Source: Alphaproteobacteria bacterium (GTDB lineage Bacteria > Pseudomonadota > Alphaproteobacteria > Rhizobiales > Hyphomicrobiaceae). Taken from it: a stretch of 42,364 nucleotides of DNA. The stretch is taken from the NCBI GenBank assembly GCA_018819265.1, contig JAHJQI010000065.1, positions 1 to 42,364 of the forward strand, read 5' to 3'. Below the pieces are notes generated by a model that was not told the origin of the DNA, searched no databases, and worked only from the letters and a program-made list of their open reading frames with translations. A program made the position numbers and the translations under genes. Positions 26,724-34,190 of this stretch are shown piece by piece; the first letter of the stretch is position 1; the number at the start of each line of letters is the position of its first letter.

Positions 26724-28271
26724 CTACAGGCTGATGTTCCAGGGCAGGAGATCGCCGATGCGCTTCATCGGGTGATCCGCGATGCGGCCAATGACGGCGC
26801 GGAGATACCCGTGCGGATCGACGCGATTCATCCTGGCCGTTTCGATCAGCGTGTACATGAGGGCGGCGCGTTCTCCGCCGAGATCGGAACCGGCGAACAG
26901 CCAGTTCTTGCGCCCCAATGCCAGGGGCCGCATCGCGCGTTCCGCGGCGTTGTTGCAGATGTCGAGGCGGCCGTCGGCGGTGTACCGCGTCAGGGATTCC
27001 CATCTTGAGAACGCGTAGCGCAGCGCCTGGGCGAAGTCGCTCTTGCCGCTGACCTGAAGCAGTGTGGCCTCGAACGCCGCTTTGAGCTGCGCCAGCAGTG
27101 GAACCGCCAGGTCTGCGCGCTCCGCGCGGCGCTCTTCCGGCGCGTGGCCGCAGATATCCGCTTCGATCGCGAACAGTGCACCAATCTGTTTGAGCAACCG
27201 CTCCGCGGCCGGCGAGGCCGTCGCCGCGTGAACCTCGTAGATCTTGCGCCGCGCATGCGCCCAGCACGCCACCTCGATCAGCGGTGTTTCACCGGTGTGC
27301 GGATCAGGCTCGTAAAGTTTTTTATATCCGGCATAGGCATCGGCATGCAGGAAGCCGCGGCAATTCTCGAGCAAAGCCTCTGCCTGCTCCGCCTTGCGGT
27401 CCGGTGCGTAGCGGTAAAACGCGGCGGGCGGCACGCCGGAATCCCACGGGCGCTCGTCGCGCACCGCGACCCATAAGCGGCCGGTCTTCGTCTTTCCCCG
27501 GCCGGGATCAAGCACCGGCACCGGCGTATCGTCGGCGTGGATCGTTTCGCCGGCCCTGACATGCTTTGCGATCTCTCCGGCCAGCGGTTCAAGCAGGAAT
27601 GCCATCCGGCCGACCCAGTCGGCCATCGTCGAACGCTCGATTTCGACGCCGTCGCGCGCATAAATGGCGCTCTGCCGGTACAGGGGCAGGTGATCGCAGT
27701 ATTTTGAGATCAGAACCTGCGCCAGCAGGCCCGGACCCGGCACGCCGCGCTCGATCGGCAGCGATGGCATAGGCGGCTGCGTGATGGTCTCGCACGCGCG
27801 GCAGCTCAGTTTCGGGCGGACATGGACGATAACCTTGAACTGCGAGGGCACGTATTCCAGCACCTCGCGCTCATCGGTCCCGATTACGGTCAAGGTGGTG
27901 CCGCCGCACGCCGGGCAGACGCAAGCGGCTTCATGCTCAACCCGCTCGCGCGGCAGATGCGCGGGAAACGGTTTGCGCACCGGCTGTATGCGGTCGCGGC
28001 ACTGTGCCGGCGCCGAGGTTGCCGGGGCCTGCGTCCGTTCGCTGGTTTCGGTTTGCATTTCCTCGAGATCGCCGATCAGCAGCTCCAGCTGCTCGATCTC
28101 CCGGTCCAGCTTTTCTGAAGACCGGCCGAACCGCGCACGCCGCAATGCCGCGAGCTCCGCTTTCAGTTTTTCAATGTGAAGAGTCTTCGCGTAGAGTTCG
28201 GCCTGTAGAGCAGCGGCGAAAGCGCGTAATTCAGCAGGATCGGAAGGTAAAATTGAACTCGCAAACGACAT
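26724..28271 (-). CDS. tnpC: IS66 transposase TnpC
   Basis: The 515-residue DDE transposase of IS66. It has an N-terminal coiled-coil with a leucine-rich region (about 25-75), the zinc-finger-like CVCPACGGTTL, and the acidic residues of the catalytic core in ETIHADDTPVPVL and FLHADAYAGYKKL. The end block NNAAERAMRPLALGRKNWLF supplies the Glu. The short C-terminal tail after it is normal. The start is taken at the ATG at 28271; an in-frame ATG at 28286 is also possible, and neither has a good ribosome-binding site. Confidence 0.95.
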   Translation of the reverse strand: MSFASSILPSDPAELRAFAAALQAELYAKTLHIEKLKAELAALRRARFGRSSEKLDREIEQLELLIGDLEEMQTETSERTQAPATSAPAQCRDRIQPVRKPFPAHLPRERVEHEAACVCPACGGTTLTVIGTDEREVLEYVPSQFKVIVHVRPKLSCRACETITQPPMPSLPIERGVPGPGLLAQVLISKYCDHLPLYRQSAIYARDGVEIERSTMADWVGRMAFLLEPLAGEIAKHVRAGETIHADDTPVPVLDPGRGKTKTGRLWVAVRDERPWDSGVPPAAFYRYAPDRKAEQAEALLENCRGFLHADAYAGYKKLYEPDPHTGETPLIEVACWAHARRKIYEVHAATASPAAERLLKQIGALFAIEADICGHAPEERRAERADLAVPLLAQLKAAFEATLLQVSGKSDFAQALRYAFSRWESLTRYTADGRLDICNNAAERAMRPLALGRKNWLFAGSDLGGERAALMYTLIETARMNRVDPHGYLRAVIGRIADHPMKRIGDLLPWNISL

Positions 28272-28354
28272 GATACAACGTACCATTTCACGTGCATTTT
28301 CTCCATGCTTTTTTGCGGAATTTCCCGGGATTTTATATCGGATTTCGCGCGCTT

Positions 28355-28708
28355 CTAAACATACGCGGGAGCGTTCGGCATCGGGGCCGGAACAGTCCGC
28401 CGCCAGTCCATGCCTTCGAGCAGCATGTCTAACTGCGCCCTCGTCAGATGCAGGCTGTCACCGATGATTGGCGGCCACACGAACCGGTGTTGTTCGAGCC
28501 GCTTTGCAAACAGGCACAGGCCCGTGCCGTCCCAGTACAGAATCTTGATGAGATCGCCGCGCTTGCCACGAAACACAAACAGGTGGCCTGAATAGGGATC
28601 GGCGTGCAGGATCGTACTGACCTGCGCCGCCAACCCGTCAAAGCCCTTGCGCATGTCGGTCGGGCGGCACGAAAGATAAACCCTGGTCGTTGACGGTATT
28701 TGCATCAT
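28355..28708 (-). CDS. tnpB: IS66 accessory protein TnpB
   Basis: A 117-residue IS66 Orf2-type protein, full length. The family signature is clear: VYLSCRPTDMRKGFDGLAAQ, then HLFVFRGKRGDLIKILYWDG and WPPIIGDSLHLTRAQLDML. The protein is needed for IS66 transposition, but its biochemical role is not settled. Its ATG overlaps the tnpA stop codon (ATGA), so the two are translationally coupled. Confidence 0.96.
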   Translation of the reverse strand: MMQIPSTTRVYLSCRPTDMRKGFDGLAAQVSTILHADPYSGHLFVFRGKRGDLIKILYWDGTGLCLFAKRLEQHRFVWPPIIGDSLHLTRAQLDMLLEGMDWRRTVPAPMPNAPAYV

Positions 28709-29139
28709 GACAGATCCCTCACAGCGCGGAGCACACGTCGCAACATCGCGTCGTCGGCATCTCCTCCAATCCGCAACATAAATCCGCCGGGCAGGTTCAA
28801 CTCGATCGTGCCCGGAGTTTCCGCCTGGCGCAGTGTTGCCGGCGGGGCGGGTATGGACGGCGCTGACGGCGCCGTCAGAAGCGCGGGGGCGTCAGGCACC
28901 AACCGGACCGGAAGAAAGGCTTCGGCCATATCATCGCGAAGCTCACCGACGCGGTATTCCTTCCGCCACCGGAAAACGACGTTGCTGTTGATGTTGTGGC
29001 GCTGCGCGACCACCGATACCGACGCGCCGCGCGCCATGGTCTCTTTTACGACCTGTAGCTTGAGCGCGACGGGGTATTGCCGTTTCCGGCGCGCCGACCT
29101 GACGTTATTAATCGCGATATCCGCACTCACTGGCTGCAT
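28705..29139 (-). CDS. tnpA: IS66 accessory protein TnpA (OrfA, HTH)
   Basis: A 144-residue protein from the ATG at 29139; the frame is open to a GTG at 29154, which lies inside a hairpin arm. The helix-turn-helix is KLQVVKETMARGASVSVVAQ followed by RHNINSNVVFRWRKEYR, typical of IS66 OrfA. A Pro/Ala-rich linker leads to a C-terminal TIELNLPGGFMLRIGGDADD domain. It is the first gene of the IS66 operon, and the DNA just upstream carries two hairpins that could control it. Confidence 0.92.
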   Translation of the reverse strand: MQPVSADIAINNVRSARRKRQYPVALKLQVVKETMARGASVSVVAQRHNINSNVVFRWRKEYRVGELRDDMAEAFLPVRLVPDAPALLTAPSAPSIPAPPATLRQAETPGTIELNLPGGFMLRIGGDADDAMLRRVLRAVRDLS

Positions 29140-29144
29140 CAAAT

Positions 29145-29209
29145 AAGTGTCCACTTAGAAACAGGGTGGACACTTAATAGTGTCCACGATGAAACAACGT
29201 GGACACTAT
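29145..29209. repeat. Two tandem hairpins at the 5' end of the IS66 operon
   Basis: Hairpin 1 pairs TAAGTGTCCAC (29145-29155) with GTGGACACTTA (29167-29177). Hairpin 2 pairs TAGTGTCCACG (29179-29189) with CGTGGACACTA (29199-29209). All four arms contain GTGTCCAC or its complement, giving four half-sites within 65 bp directly in front of tnpA. They could be operators for a transposition protein or an RNA structure in the leader. Confidence 0.88.
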
Positions 29210-29280
29210 CAAAGCACCCACTATCAAGAGTGTCGGTTATTTCCGGGAGTTTTCCTAGGCGGCCATGACCGGACGCTTAC

Positions 29281-29364
29281 TTCGTGTTCCTCGCCGCGCC
29301 AAGTTGTTCGAGCTACATCACCGGTGAGGTCCTGCCTATCATCGGCGGCTATTCCGGCGGCTGA
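29281..29364 (+). pseudogene. C-terminal end of a short-chain dehydrogenase
   Basis: Directly after the IS66 end the frame reads FVFLAAPSCSSYITGEVLPI and then IGGYSGG with a stop at 29362. This matches the C-terminal end of the SDR family (A-x-x-x-S-S-Y-I-T-G-x-x-L-x-x-x-G-G). The rest of the gene is missing, and the piece left of IS66 is not its other half, so it was lost in a rearrangement. Confidence 0.75.
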
Positions 29365-29529
29365 TCCCTGGCCCGAAGACTGCGGAACGTGATCGAGTAG
29401 CGCTGCTCTGAAACGGCCGGGATGCTGTGCTCCCACTCGTTTCGCGATGGACCTTGCAGCAAGTAGGCTGAGCGTGGCTCTGCGCAGCGAGTTCGGAAAG
29501 CCGCCCTGTTTGAGCAGCTCGGCCCCGGC

Positions 29530-30738
29530 TTGATCACCGGCGCAGCCGACGACGACCCCAGCGGCATCGCCACCTATTCGCAGGCGGGAGCCCAATTCGG
29601 CTTCAATATGCTCTGGACGATGGTACTCACCTATCCGCTCATGACCGCTGTGCAGCTGGTGAGCGCCCAGATCGGCAGGGTGACCGGGTGCGGCCTTGCC
29701 AAGAATCTTGGCGAGGTTCTGCCGAAGCCCCTGGTGATGGGGCTGGTCGCACTTCTTTTTCTCGCCAACACCATCAACATCGGTGCCGATCTCGCCGCGA
29801 TGGGGGACGCTACCCACATTGCGATCGGCGGTTTCACGCATCTCTATACGATTGGCTTCGCGCTGCTCTCGCTCACGCTTCAGCTCTTCATTCCTTACCA
29901 CCGCTACGCGAACTATCTCAAGTGGCTGACGCTTGTTCTCCTTGCCTACGTGGCTGTCATCTTCACGGTTGAGATCAACTGGGGCGATGTCGCCAAGGGT
30001 CTTGTCTGGCCGACCTTTCCCCTGACGACTGACAGCTTCACCGTCATTGTCGCTGTCCTCGGCACGACCATCAGCCCTTACTTGTTTTTCTGGCAAAGCA
30101 GTCAGGAAGTGGAGGAGCTCGATAAGGACCCGCGCGCAAAGGCGCTTGCCAAGGCGCCCGCGCAAGCCCCGCGCGAACTCGCGCGCATCAGACTGGATAC
30201 CCTCGCGGGCATGGCGGTCTCGAACATCGTCGCCATGGCGATCATGATCAGCACGGCGGCGACCCTTCACTTAAGCGGGAAAACACACATCGCGACTGCG
30301 GCCGATGCCGCCGAAGCCTTGCGGCCGGTTGCCGGCAACTTCGCTTTCGCTCTCTTTTGCCTGGGTATCGTAGGGACAGGGCTGCTCGCGGTCCCGGTGC
30401 TTGCCGGTTCGGCCGCCTATGCGTTTGGCGAATCTCAAGGCTGGAAGTGCGGGCTTGAGAACAAGCCGTGGGAGGCCGTCGGTTTCTACAGCGTCATCGC
30501 CATTGCTACTCTCCTGGGCATCGGCATCGAACTCGCAAACTTTGATCCCATCCGCGCTCTGTTCTGGAGCGCTGTGATCAACGGCTTCGTCGCCGTTCCG
30601 ATCATGGCAGCCATGATGTACGTGGCCAGCAGGCGTGATCAGATGAAGCGGTTTACCGTATCAGGCGGCACTCTCATTCTGGGATGGGCTGCCACCGCGA
30701 TCATGGCTGCGGCAGCCCTGTGCATGATCATTTTTTGA
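29530..30738 (+). CDS. NRAMP-like metal ion transporter with altered metal-site motifs
   Basis: A protein of about 402 residues with about 11 hydrophobic helices, clearly of the NRAMP fold. The helix-1 motif is DDDPSGIATYSQ instead of the canonical DPGN. The helix-6 position reads TTISPYLFFWQSSQEVEE, lacking the MPH methionine that selects Mn/Fe. This places it in a side branch of the family whose ion is not settled by motif. Family similarity begins upstream of the TTG at 29530 (LGPGLITGAADDDP), while an in-frame stop lies at 29464. The N-terminus is therefore short or altered, perhaps by the deletion that removed the dehydrogenase gene. Whether it is functional is uncertain. Confidence 0.85.
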   Translation: MITGAADDDPSGIATYSQAGAQFGFNMLWTMVLTYPLMTAVQLVSAQIGRVTGCGLAKNLGEVLPKPLVMGLVALLFLANTINIGADLAAMGDATHIAIGGFTHLYTIGFALLSLTLQLFIPYHRYANYLKWLTLVLLAYVAVIFTVEINWGDVAKGLVWPTFPLTTDSFTVIVAVLGTTISPYLFFWQSSQEVEELDKDPRAKALAKAPAQAPRELARIRLDTLAGMAVSNIVAMAIMISTAATLHLSGKTHIATAADAAEALRPVAGNFAFALFCLGIVGTGLLAVPVLAGSAAYAFGESQGWKCGLENKPWEAVGFYSVIAIATLLGIGIELANFDPIRALFWSAVINGFVAVPIMAAMMYVASRRDQMKRFTVSGGTLILGWAATAIMAAAALCMIIF

Positions 30739-31130
30739 GCTTTCACGAAACCGGACGAACTGCGCACGGACCTTTCGGCGGTACATGCGTGCACCTTTGC
30801 GTTGATATGCGACGGCGTCGCGGAGCCAACCGAATGGAAAATGCCCTGGATGGAGCGCGTGATAATTTCTGATTTTTCCATGGCGTGCCTCCGGTTGCCC
30901 TCTTGAACATGCGCGGCCGGGAGCCGTTCCAGCATCTCGCCTCGCTGCTGTGCTGGCGCTTCCGGCCCAACGGCGTTAACAACAGCGCGGTCCGCTAACA
31001 CCCCACGATGAAGGATGAAGGCGGAGGTTGCCAAGATGCAACGACACGAAGTGACAGGTCGTCACAATCGGTGGGGAGCATTGACTATACGTGCGCGGAG
31101 TATCTAGGCTGGGGTCGTTCTGAGGAGGCG
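30739..31130. other. Region after the NRAMP gene, no firm gene
   Basis: About 390 bp. On the minus strand an ATG at 30881 has a good ribosome-binding site (GGAGGCACGCC) and opens an 80-codon frame, but this frame runs back over the last 100 bp of the NRAMP gene and matches no family I know. It may be the remains of a short gene. Nothing else here is convincing. Confidence 0.4.
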
Positions 31131-31170
31131 GGTCTTTGCGGTCGCGTCACCCTCGTCGGCTGCAAAGACC
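31131..31170 (+). ncRNA. Possible structured leader or small RNA
   Basis: GGTCTTTGC (31131-31139) and GCAAAGACC (31162-31170) form a perfect 9-bp stem with a 22-nt loop. It is followed 53 bp later by a strong terminator. A short open frame (31008-31208) overlaps the stem but has no family features. The arrangement, a stem then a terminator with no gene between, fits a small RNA. The 5' end is not defined: TTGACT at 31081 and TATCTA at 31101 are only 14 nt apart. Confidence 0.35.
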
Positions 31171-31223
31171 ACCACACTAGCCATTTGATTGCTTCTTGCC
31201 TTTCATAACGACCCGTCAGCTTG

Positions 31224-31250
31224 GGGCCGCCATCCGGGCGGCCCTTTTTT
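31224..31250 (+). terminator. Rho-independent terminator
   Basis: GGGCCGCC, 5 nt, GGCGGCCC: a perfect 8-bp stem followed by six T. It ends transcription coming from the left (the possible RNA at 31131, or readthrough from the NRAMP gene). Confidence 0.88.
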
Positions 31251-31659
31251 CATTGCGGTACGGTGACGCTGCTTGACGTCGCCGGCGAGGCTTCCGTCCC
31301 AAATCGGACCGGCCCCTTTACCCTCACGGGAGCTTTGGACAGGCCCGGAAGAGCGTCCCGATCCGCGCTGCGCGAAAACGAGGCCGTCATTTTGTTTCGC
31401 GGTTGCAAGGTACTTGTCGATATCGGCCTTGGTGGCTTCCCTGTTATCGGCGAGCGCCCTTAAGCCCCGTAGCGGATGTTATCCGCCAGCAACTTGCAGG
31501 CCTGGTGATCAGCGAAGCCGCACGTAGAACATGCGTTAGCGCGCGCGGGTTCCCTCAAACACTCATGCGCATGGGATCTCTCCTTTCGTTTTGGATTCCT
31601 CAAGACGCGGAGAGACAGCGGCGCGCACCGCGTCCTCTCGGGCCGACGCGGAATCTCTC
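31251..31659 (-). pseudogene. Possible decayed small gene on the minus strand
   Basis: A good ribosome-binding site (AGGAGAGATCCC) precedes ATGCGCATGAGTGTT at about 31573, but a stop follows after five codons. Other frames further on read CSTCGFADHQACKLLADNIR and then, after another shift, LRALADNREATKADIDKYLA. Together these look like one small zinc-ribbon-like protein broken by frameshifts. There is no family match, so this rests on the good start signal and the coding-like segments. The plus-strand frames here look weaker. Confidence 0.3.
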
Positions 31660-31737
31660 ATGACCGATATCTGGCAGTGGTTCCGCGAAACGGGCAGCGC
31701 CGATATCGAACGCGCCAAAGCTGAAGTATCGGACTGA
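31660..31737 (+). CDS. Possible 25-residue peptide or gene fragment
   Basis: A short frame, MTDIWQWFRETGSADIERAK and five more residues, directly before a terminator-like hairpin at 31752-31773. It has no strong ribosome-binding site. It could be a small protein or the start of a lost gene; the hairpin after it is the only contextual support. Confidence 0.25.
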   Translation: MTDIWQWFRETGSADIERAKAEVSD

Positions 31738-31748
31738 AGTCAGCGGCA

Positions 31749-32069
31749 TCAGGGGAGCGCTTGCTCGCTCCCCGCCGTCAGCTGTCCTGATAGTGGCCTC
31801 GCTCGTGATCCCAGCGCTACGGCCATCGTCGCTGCACTGGCAATTTCAATGCTTTCAATTGCCGCCATCACCGGCCTGCTGCGGCTGCCCGTGACGAGAG
31901 GCGTGTCCAGGAGCCCTTCCATACGCGCGCGAAGTTGAGCGCAGGCGAGAACGTCCGGCAGATTGCCCTTAGCCTGTTCGTCGTTCCCTTGCTCCGTCCA
32001 GACCCATGACACCCTTTTTGCACGGGTTGTTTCAACAATGACGCCGAACCTGCCCGAACGCGCCTTCAC
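31749..32069 (-). CDS. Unrecognised protein of 106 residues
   Basis: An open frame from a GTG at 32069, reading MKARSGRFGVIVETTRAKRV and SWVWTEQGNDEQAKGNLPDV at the start. The composition is acceptable for coding DNA, but there is no ribosome-binding site and no known family. Its ETTRAKR segment is encoded by one arm of a 21-bp inverted repeat. The other arm encodes the same residues in the open leader of the gene at 32195, so similarity between the two is due to the repeat. Its last bases overlap the hairpin at 31752. Confidence 0.35.
   Translation of the reverse strand: MKARSGRFGVIVETTRAKRVSWVWTEQGNDEQAKGNLPDVLACAQLRARMEGLLDTPLVTGSRSRPVMAAIESIEIASAATMAVALGSRARPLSGQLTAGSEQALP
31752..31773. 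terminator. Strong hairpin of the island's GGGGAGCGC type
   Basis: GGGGAGCG, 6 nt (CTTGCT), CGCTCCCC: a perfect 8-bp stem. The same block, ending further on in a CAGAC-GCTGACAAA-like tail, recurs at 32447-32480 and, inverted, at 34073-34106. This suggests a terminator type shared by the small genes of the island. There is no T-run. Confidence 0.6.
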
Positions 32070-32185
32070 GTCAAAACCGAACAGGGGGCCCTACCCCATT
32101 ACGGCAAGGGGACGAGCCCTTTTGACTTGCGCGGCTGGCGCTCGGGACAAAACGGATGGCGTTCGAAACAACCCGTGCAAAAAGG
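32013..32185. repeat. Perfect 21-bp inverted repeat before a small island gene
   Basis: CCTTTTTGCACGGGTTGTTT plus one base (32013-32033) is the exact reverse complement of 32165-32185. The right arm ends in the AAAAAGG that starts the ribosome-binding site of the gene at 32195. On the left arm, read on the minus strand, an ATGGG follows the repeat by 5 nt, just as ATGGG follows the right arm by 9 nt. This looks like an inverted duplication of a leader region. Confidence 0.85.
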
Positions 32186-32194
32186 AGAAACATC

Positions 32195-32440
32195 ATGGGA
32201 CGCACCAACGAAACGAAGACCGACCAGGCCGAAGCCAACAAAGGTCCTGACTACATCGCCTACCACGTCCGTGACGGCGAACGCGGCAAGAACTACTGGA
32301 CGCGCCTCGGCGCAGCCTTCGTTCATAAGGATGGCGAGGGCATCAACATCCAGCTGGATGTGTTGCCGGTCGGCGGCTTCGACGGCCGCCTCGTCCTCCG
32401 GGCCCCGAAGGCCGAGGCCGATAAGAAAGACGGCGAATAA
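32195..32440 (+). CDS. Small conserved-type island protein (81 residues)
   Basis: The protein begins MGRTNETKTDQAEANKGPDY and continues IAYHVRDGERGKNYWTRLGA, then FVHKDGEGINIQLDVLPVGG and a RLVLRAPK end. Its beta-strand-rich pattern (Y-W-T-R-L-G-A-A-F then I-N-I-Q-L-D then G-R-L-V-L-R) is like small proteins found on plasmids and integrative elements of alphaproteobacteria; the function is unknown. AAAAAGGAGAAA precedes the ATG at 32195. A perfect 12-bp terminator hairpin follows 35 bp after the stop. It shares an IAY-strand pattern with the short gene at 35294. Confidence 0.8.
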   Translation: MGRTNETKTDQAEANKGPDYIAYHVRDGERGKNYWTRLGAAFVHKDGEGINIQLDVLPVGGFDGRLVLRAPKAEADKKDGE

Positions 32441-32474
32441 GCCAGAGGGGAGCGCGCAAGCGCCGCAGACCGCT

Positions 32475-32504
32475 GACAAACCCCGTTCAAAGACGGGGTT
32501 TGTC
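32475..32504 (+). terminator. Terminator hairpin after the 81-residue gene
   Basis: GACAAACCCCGT, 6 nt (TCAAAG), ACGGGGTTTGTC: a perfect 12-bp stem, then ATTTAC. A second hairpin, TCGCTGCGCC and GGCGCAGCGA (32537-32562) with a 6-nt loop, lies 32 bp further on. Confidence 0.8.
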
Positions 32505-32629
32505 ATTTACGGGCGATCCGGATGCAAACATTCGCTTCGCTGCGCCCTCATCGGCGCAGCGATTTCAGATGTGGCCAACAACTTGATTGGAGCTTACGCA
32601 GTGGTATCAGGTAAAACGCCGCGCGGAAG

Positions 32630-34024
32630 TCAGGCAGCCTGCGGCGAACCTCGCGGCGGGGCACACAGAAATGATCTTGCCCGCGTCAACTCGATGGCGA
32701 TTTTCTTCATGTTCTGGCTGGCCGCCGCCAGCAGACACTGCTCCCTGACCTTCTCTATTCCCCGCATCCGCGCGTAGCGATGGCCATGCAGCTGCTTGGC
32801 GTCGGCAAAGCTGCGCTCGACCGTTTCCTTGCGCCTTGCATATATATTCTTGCCCCATGGCGTTGAGCGGTGGGAATCAGCGCGCTCGCGCGATTCGTGC
32901 CAGATATGGCGCGTCACCGATTTGATTTTTCCGGAACCCGGTATGCACGACTCCCGCAATGGGCAGACGGCGCAGATACCGGCGTTGCTCTTATAATGAC
33001 GGTAGCCCTCCTTGTCGGTCCGGGCATATTTCAACACCTGCCCTTCCGGGCAGACATATGCGTCCTGCTGACTGTCATATCCAAACTCGCGCCTGCGCAA
33101 GAATCCCTTGCGCGTGGAAGGACGGATATACGGGGTTACGCCGATAATCTTCCGTTCTTCCAATCCTCTGGCGATGGACGTTGTCGCGTAGCCGCCATCA
33201 AGTCCGACGGCGCAGACGTTTAGATCAAACCGCGCGCGCTGCCGGTCCAGCCGTTCCAGGTAGGGAATGCTGTCATGGACCGTCGCCGGCGTGACATGGC
33301 TGTCGGTGATGATCGAGTGACGCGAATCCACACTGCGATGATCCAGATAGTAAAAGCCTCTGGGCTTGTCCTCGCGCGCAATGTAGCCGGCATCGGGATC
33401 GGTGCGGCTTACTCTCGCTTCCTTTGTTTTCGCTTCGCGAGGTCCGTCTGCGAGCGGTTTCTTGCCGTGGGCCAGGCGGTCTTCATCAATGGCGCGCTCC
33501 AGGTCGTCCCAGTAAGCGCCGCGCGCTTTTTCCACGGTCGCAAGATCGAACCGCTCCCTGTTCGCATTCGCTTTCAGGAGCGTGCTGTCCGTGTAGATAA
33601 CGTGTCCCTCTACAAGGCCCGCGTTCAGAGCTTGCAACACGATCTCATCGAAAATCTCCTGATGAACGCCGGTCCCATTGAAACGCCGTCTACGGTTCTG
33701 GGAAATCGTCGAGGCATCCGGCACCTGTTCCGTAAGGCCCAGACGCAAAAACCAGCGGTAGGCCACATTGACCTCGATCTCGCGCATCAACGCCCGCTCG
33801 GACCGGATGCCGAACAGGTAGCCAATGAACAGCGCCTTGAACAAAAGCGTCGGGTCCAGCGCTGGCCTGCCGTTATCAGCACAATATAAATGGCTGACGC
33901 GCTCATGAATAAAGCTGAAATCAATACATCGATCTATCTTTCGGAGAAGATGATCACCGGGAACCAGTGACTCTATCGTGACAAATTCCCATTCCGCCTG
34001 CTGCGGTTCTTCTTTTTTTAACAT
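32630..34024 (-). CDS. IS1182-family transposase
   Basis: A 464-residue transposase. The N-terminal DUF772-type domain contains GRPALDPTLLFKALFIGYLF and RWFLRLGLTEQVPDASTISQ. The catalytic core has YTDSTLLKANANRE (first Asp), a second Asp in VGLDGGYATTSIARG and the Glu in RKETVERSFADAKQLHGHRY. A Cys-rich insert (CAVCPLRESCIPGS) is typical of IS1182. The gene is intact. The ends of the insertion are not clear: a 27/34 inverted repeat at 32447-32480 and 34073-34106 surrounds it, but this repeat belongs to a hairpin family found elsewhere in the island and may not be the element's end. Confidence 0.93.
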   Translation of the reverse strand: MLKKEEPQQAEWEFVTIESLVPGDHLLRKIDRCIDFSFIHERVSHLYCADNGRPALDPTLLFKALFIGYLFGIRSERALMREIEVNVAYRWFLRLGLTEQVPDASTISQNRRRRFNGTGVHQEIFDEIVLQALNAGLVEGHVIYTDSTLLKANANRERFDLATVEKARGAYWDDLERAIDEDRLAHGKKPLADGPREAKTKEARVSRTDPDAGYIAREDKPRGFYYLDHRSVDSRHSIITDSHVTPATVHDSIPYLERLDRQRARFDLNVCAVGLDGGYATTSIARGLEERKIIGVTPYIRPSTRKGFLRRREFGYDSQQDAYVCPEGQVLKYARTDKEGYRHYKSNAGICAVCPLRESCIPGSGKIKSVTRHIWHESRERADSHRSTPWGKNIYARRKETVERSFADAKQLHGHRYARMRGIEKVREQCLLAAASQNMKKIAIELTRARSFLCAPPRGSPQAA

Positions 34025-34119
34025 GCTCTTATTGAATCAAAAGTCCTCGCGTTTGGCGAGAACTTTCGACGCTTTGTCAGCAGTCTGGAGCGCGCAAGCG
34101 CTCCCCTTCCTTTCTAAAT

Positions 34120-34170
34120 GCATACGATCGTCTCACCTTTCCGCGCGGCGCGCCTTGCGTCACACTGACG
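34120..34170 (+). promoter_or_regulatory. Upstream region shared by two paralogous genes, copy 1
   Basis: The 51 bp before the gene at 34191 match the 52 bp at 35710-35761 before its paralogue. Shared blocks are GCATAC, ATCGT, CTTTCCGCG and TTGCGTCACACTG-CG (15 of 16 bases). The last block is 20 bp before the ATG. Such conservation outside a gene points to a promoter or operator kept in both copies. Confidence 0.75.
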
Positions 34171-34190
34171 GAAAGGAAGGCGCGCAAGGC

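Larger units (their letters stand above)
26694..29280 (-). mobile_element. IS66-family insertion sequence, complete
   Basis: A 2587-bp element with tnpA, tnpB and tnpC on the minus strand. The ends are inverted repeats: GTAAGCGTCCGGT is identical at both ends (from 26694, and read inward from 29280), and 19 of the first 22 positions match. The 8 bp outside each end differ (gttgtaat and ttcgtgtt), so the usual 8-bp target duplication is missing. The flanks also carry fragments of unrelated genes (26482-26640 and 29281-29364), so a deletion or recombination next to the element is likely. Confidence 0.9.

Noticed and set aside
29224..30270. Minus-strand frame of 348 codons
   Set aside because: Antisense to the NRAMP-like gene and crossing the IS66 end; very Arg/Glu-rich shadow.
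30639..30881. Minus-strand 80-codon frame with a good ribosome-binding site
   Set aside because: It overlaps the NRAMP 3' end by 100 bp and has no family. It is kept only as a remark in the gap entry.
33275..33889. Plus-strand frame of 204 codons inside the IS1182 gene
   Set aside because: Antisense to the transposase, no independent support.
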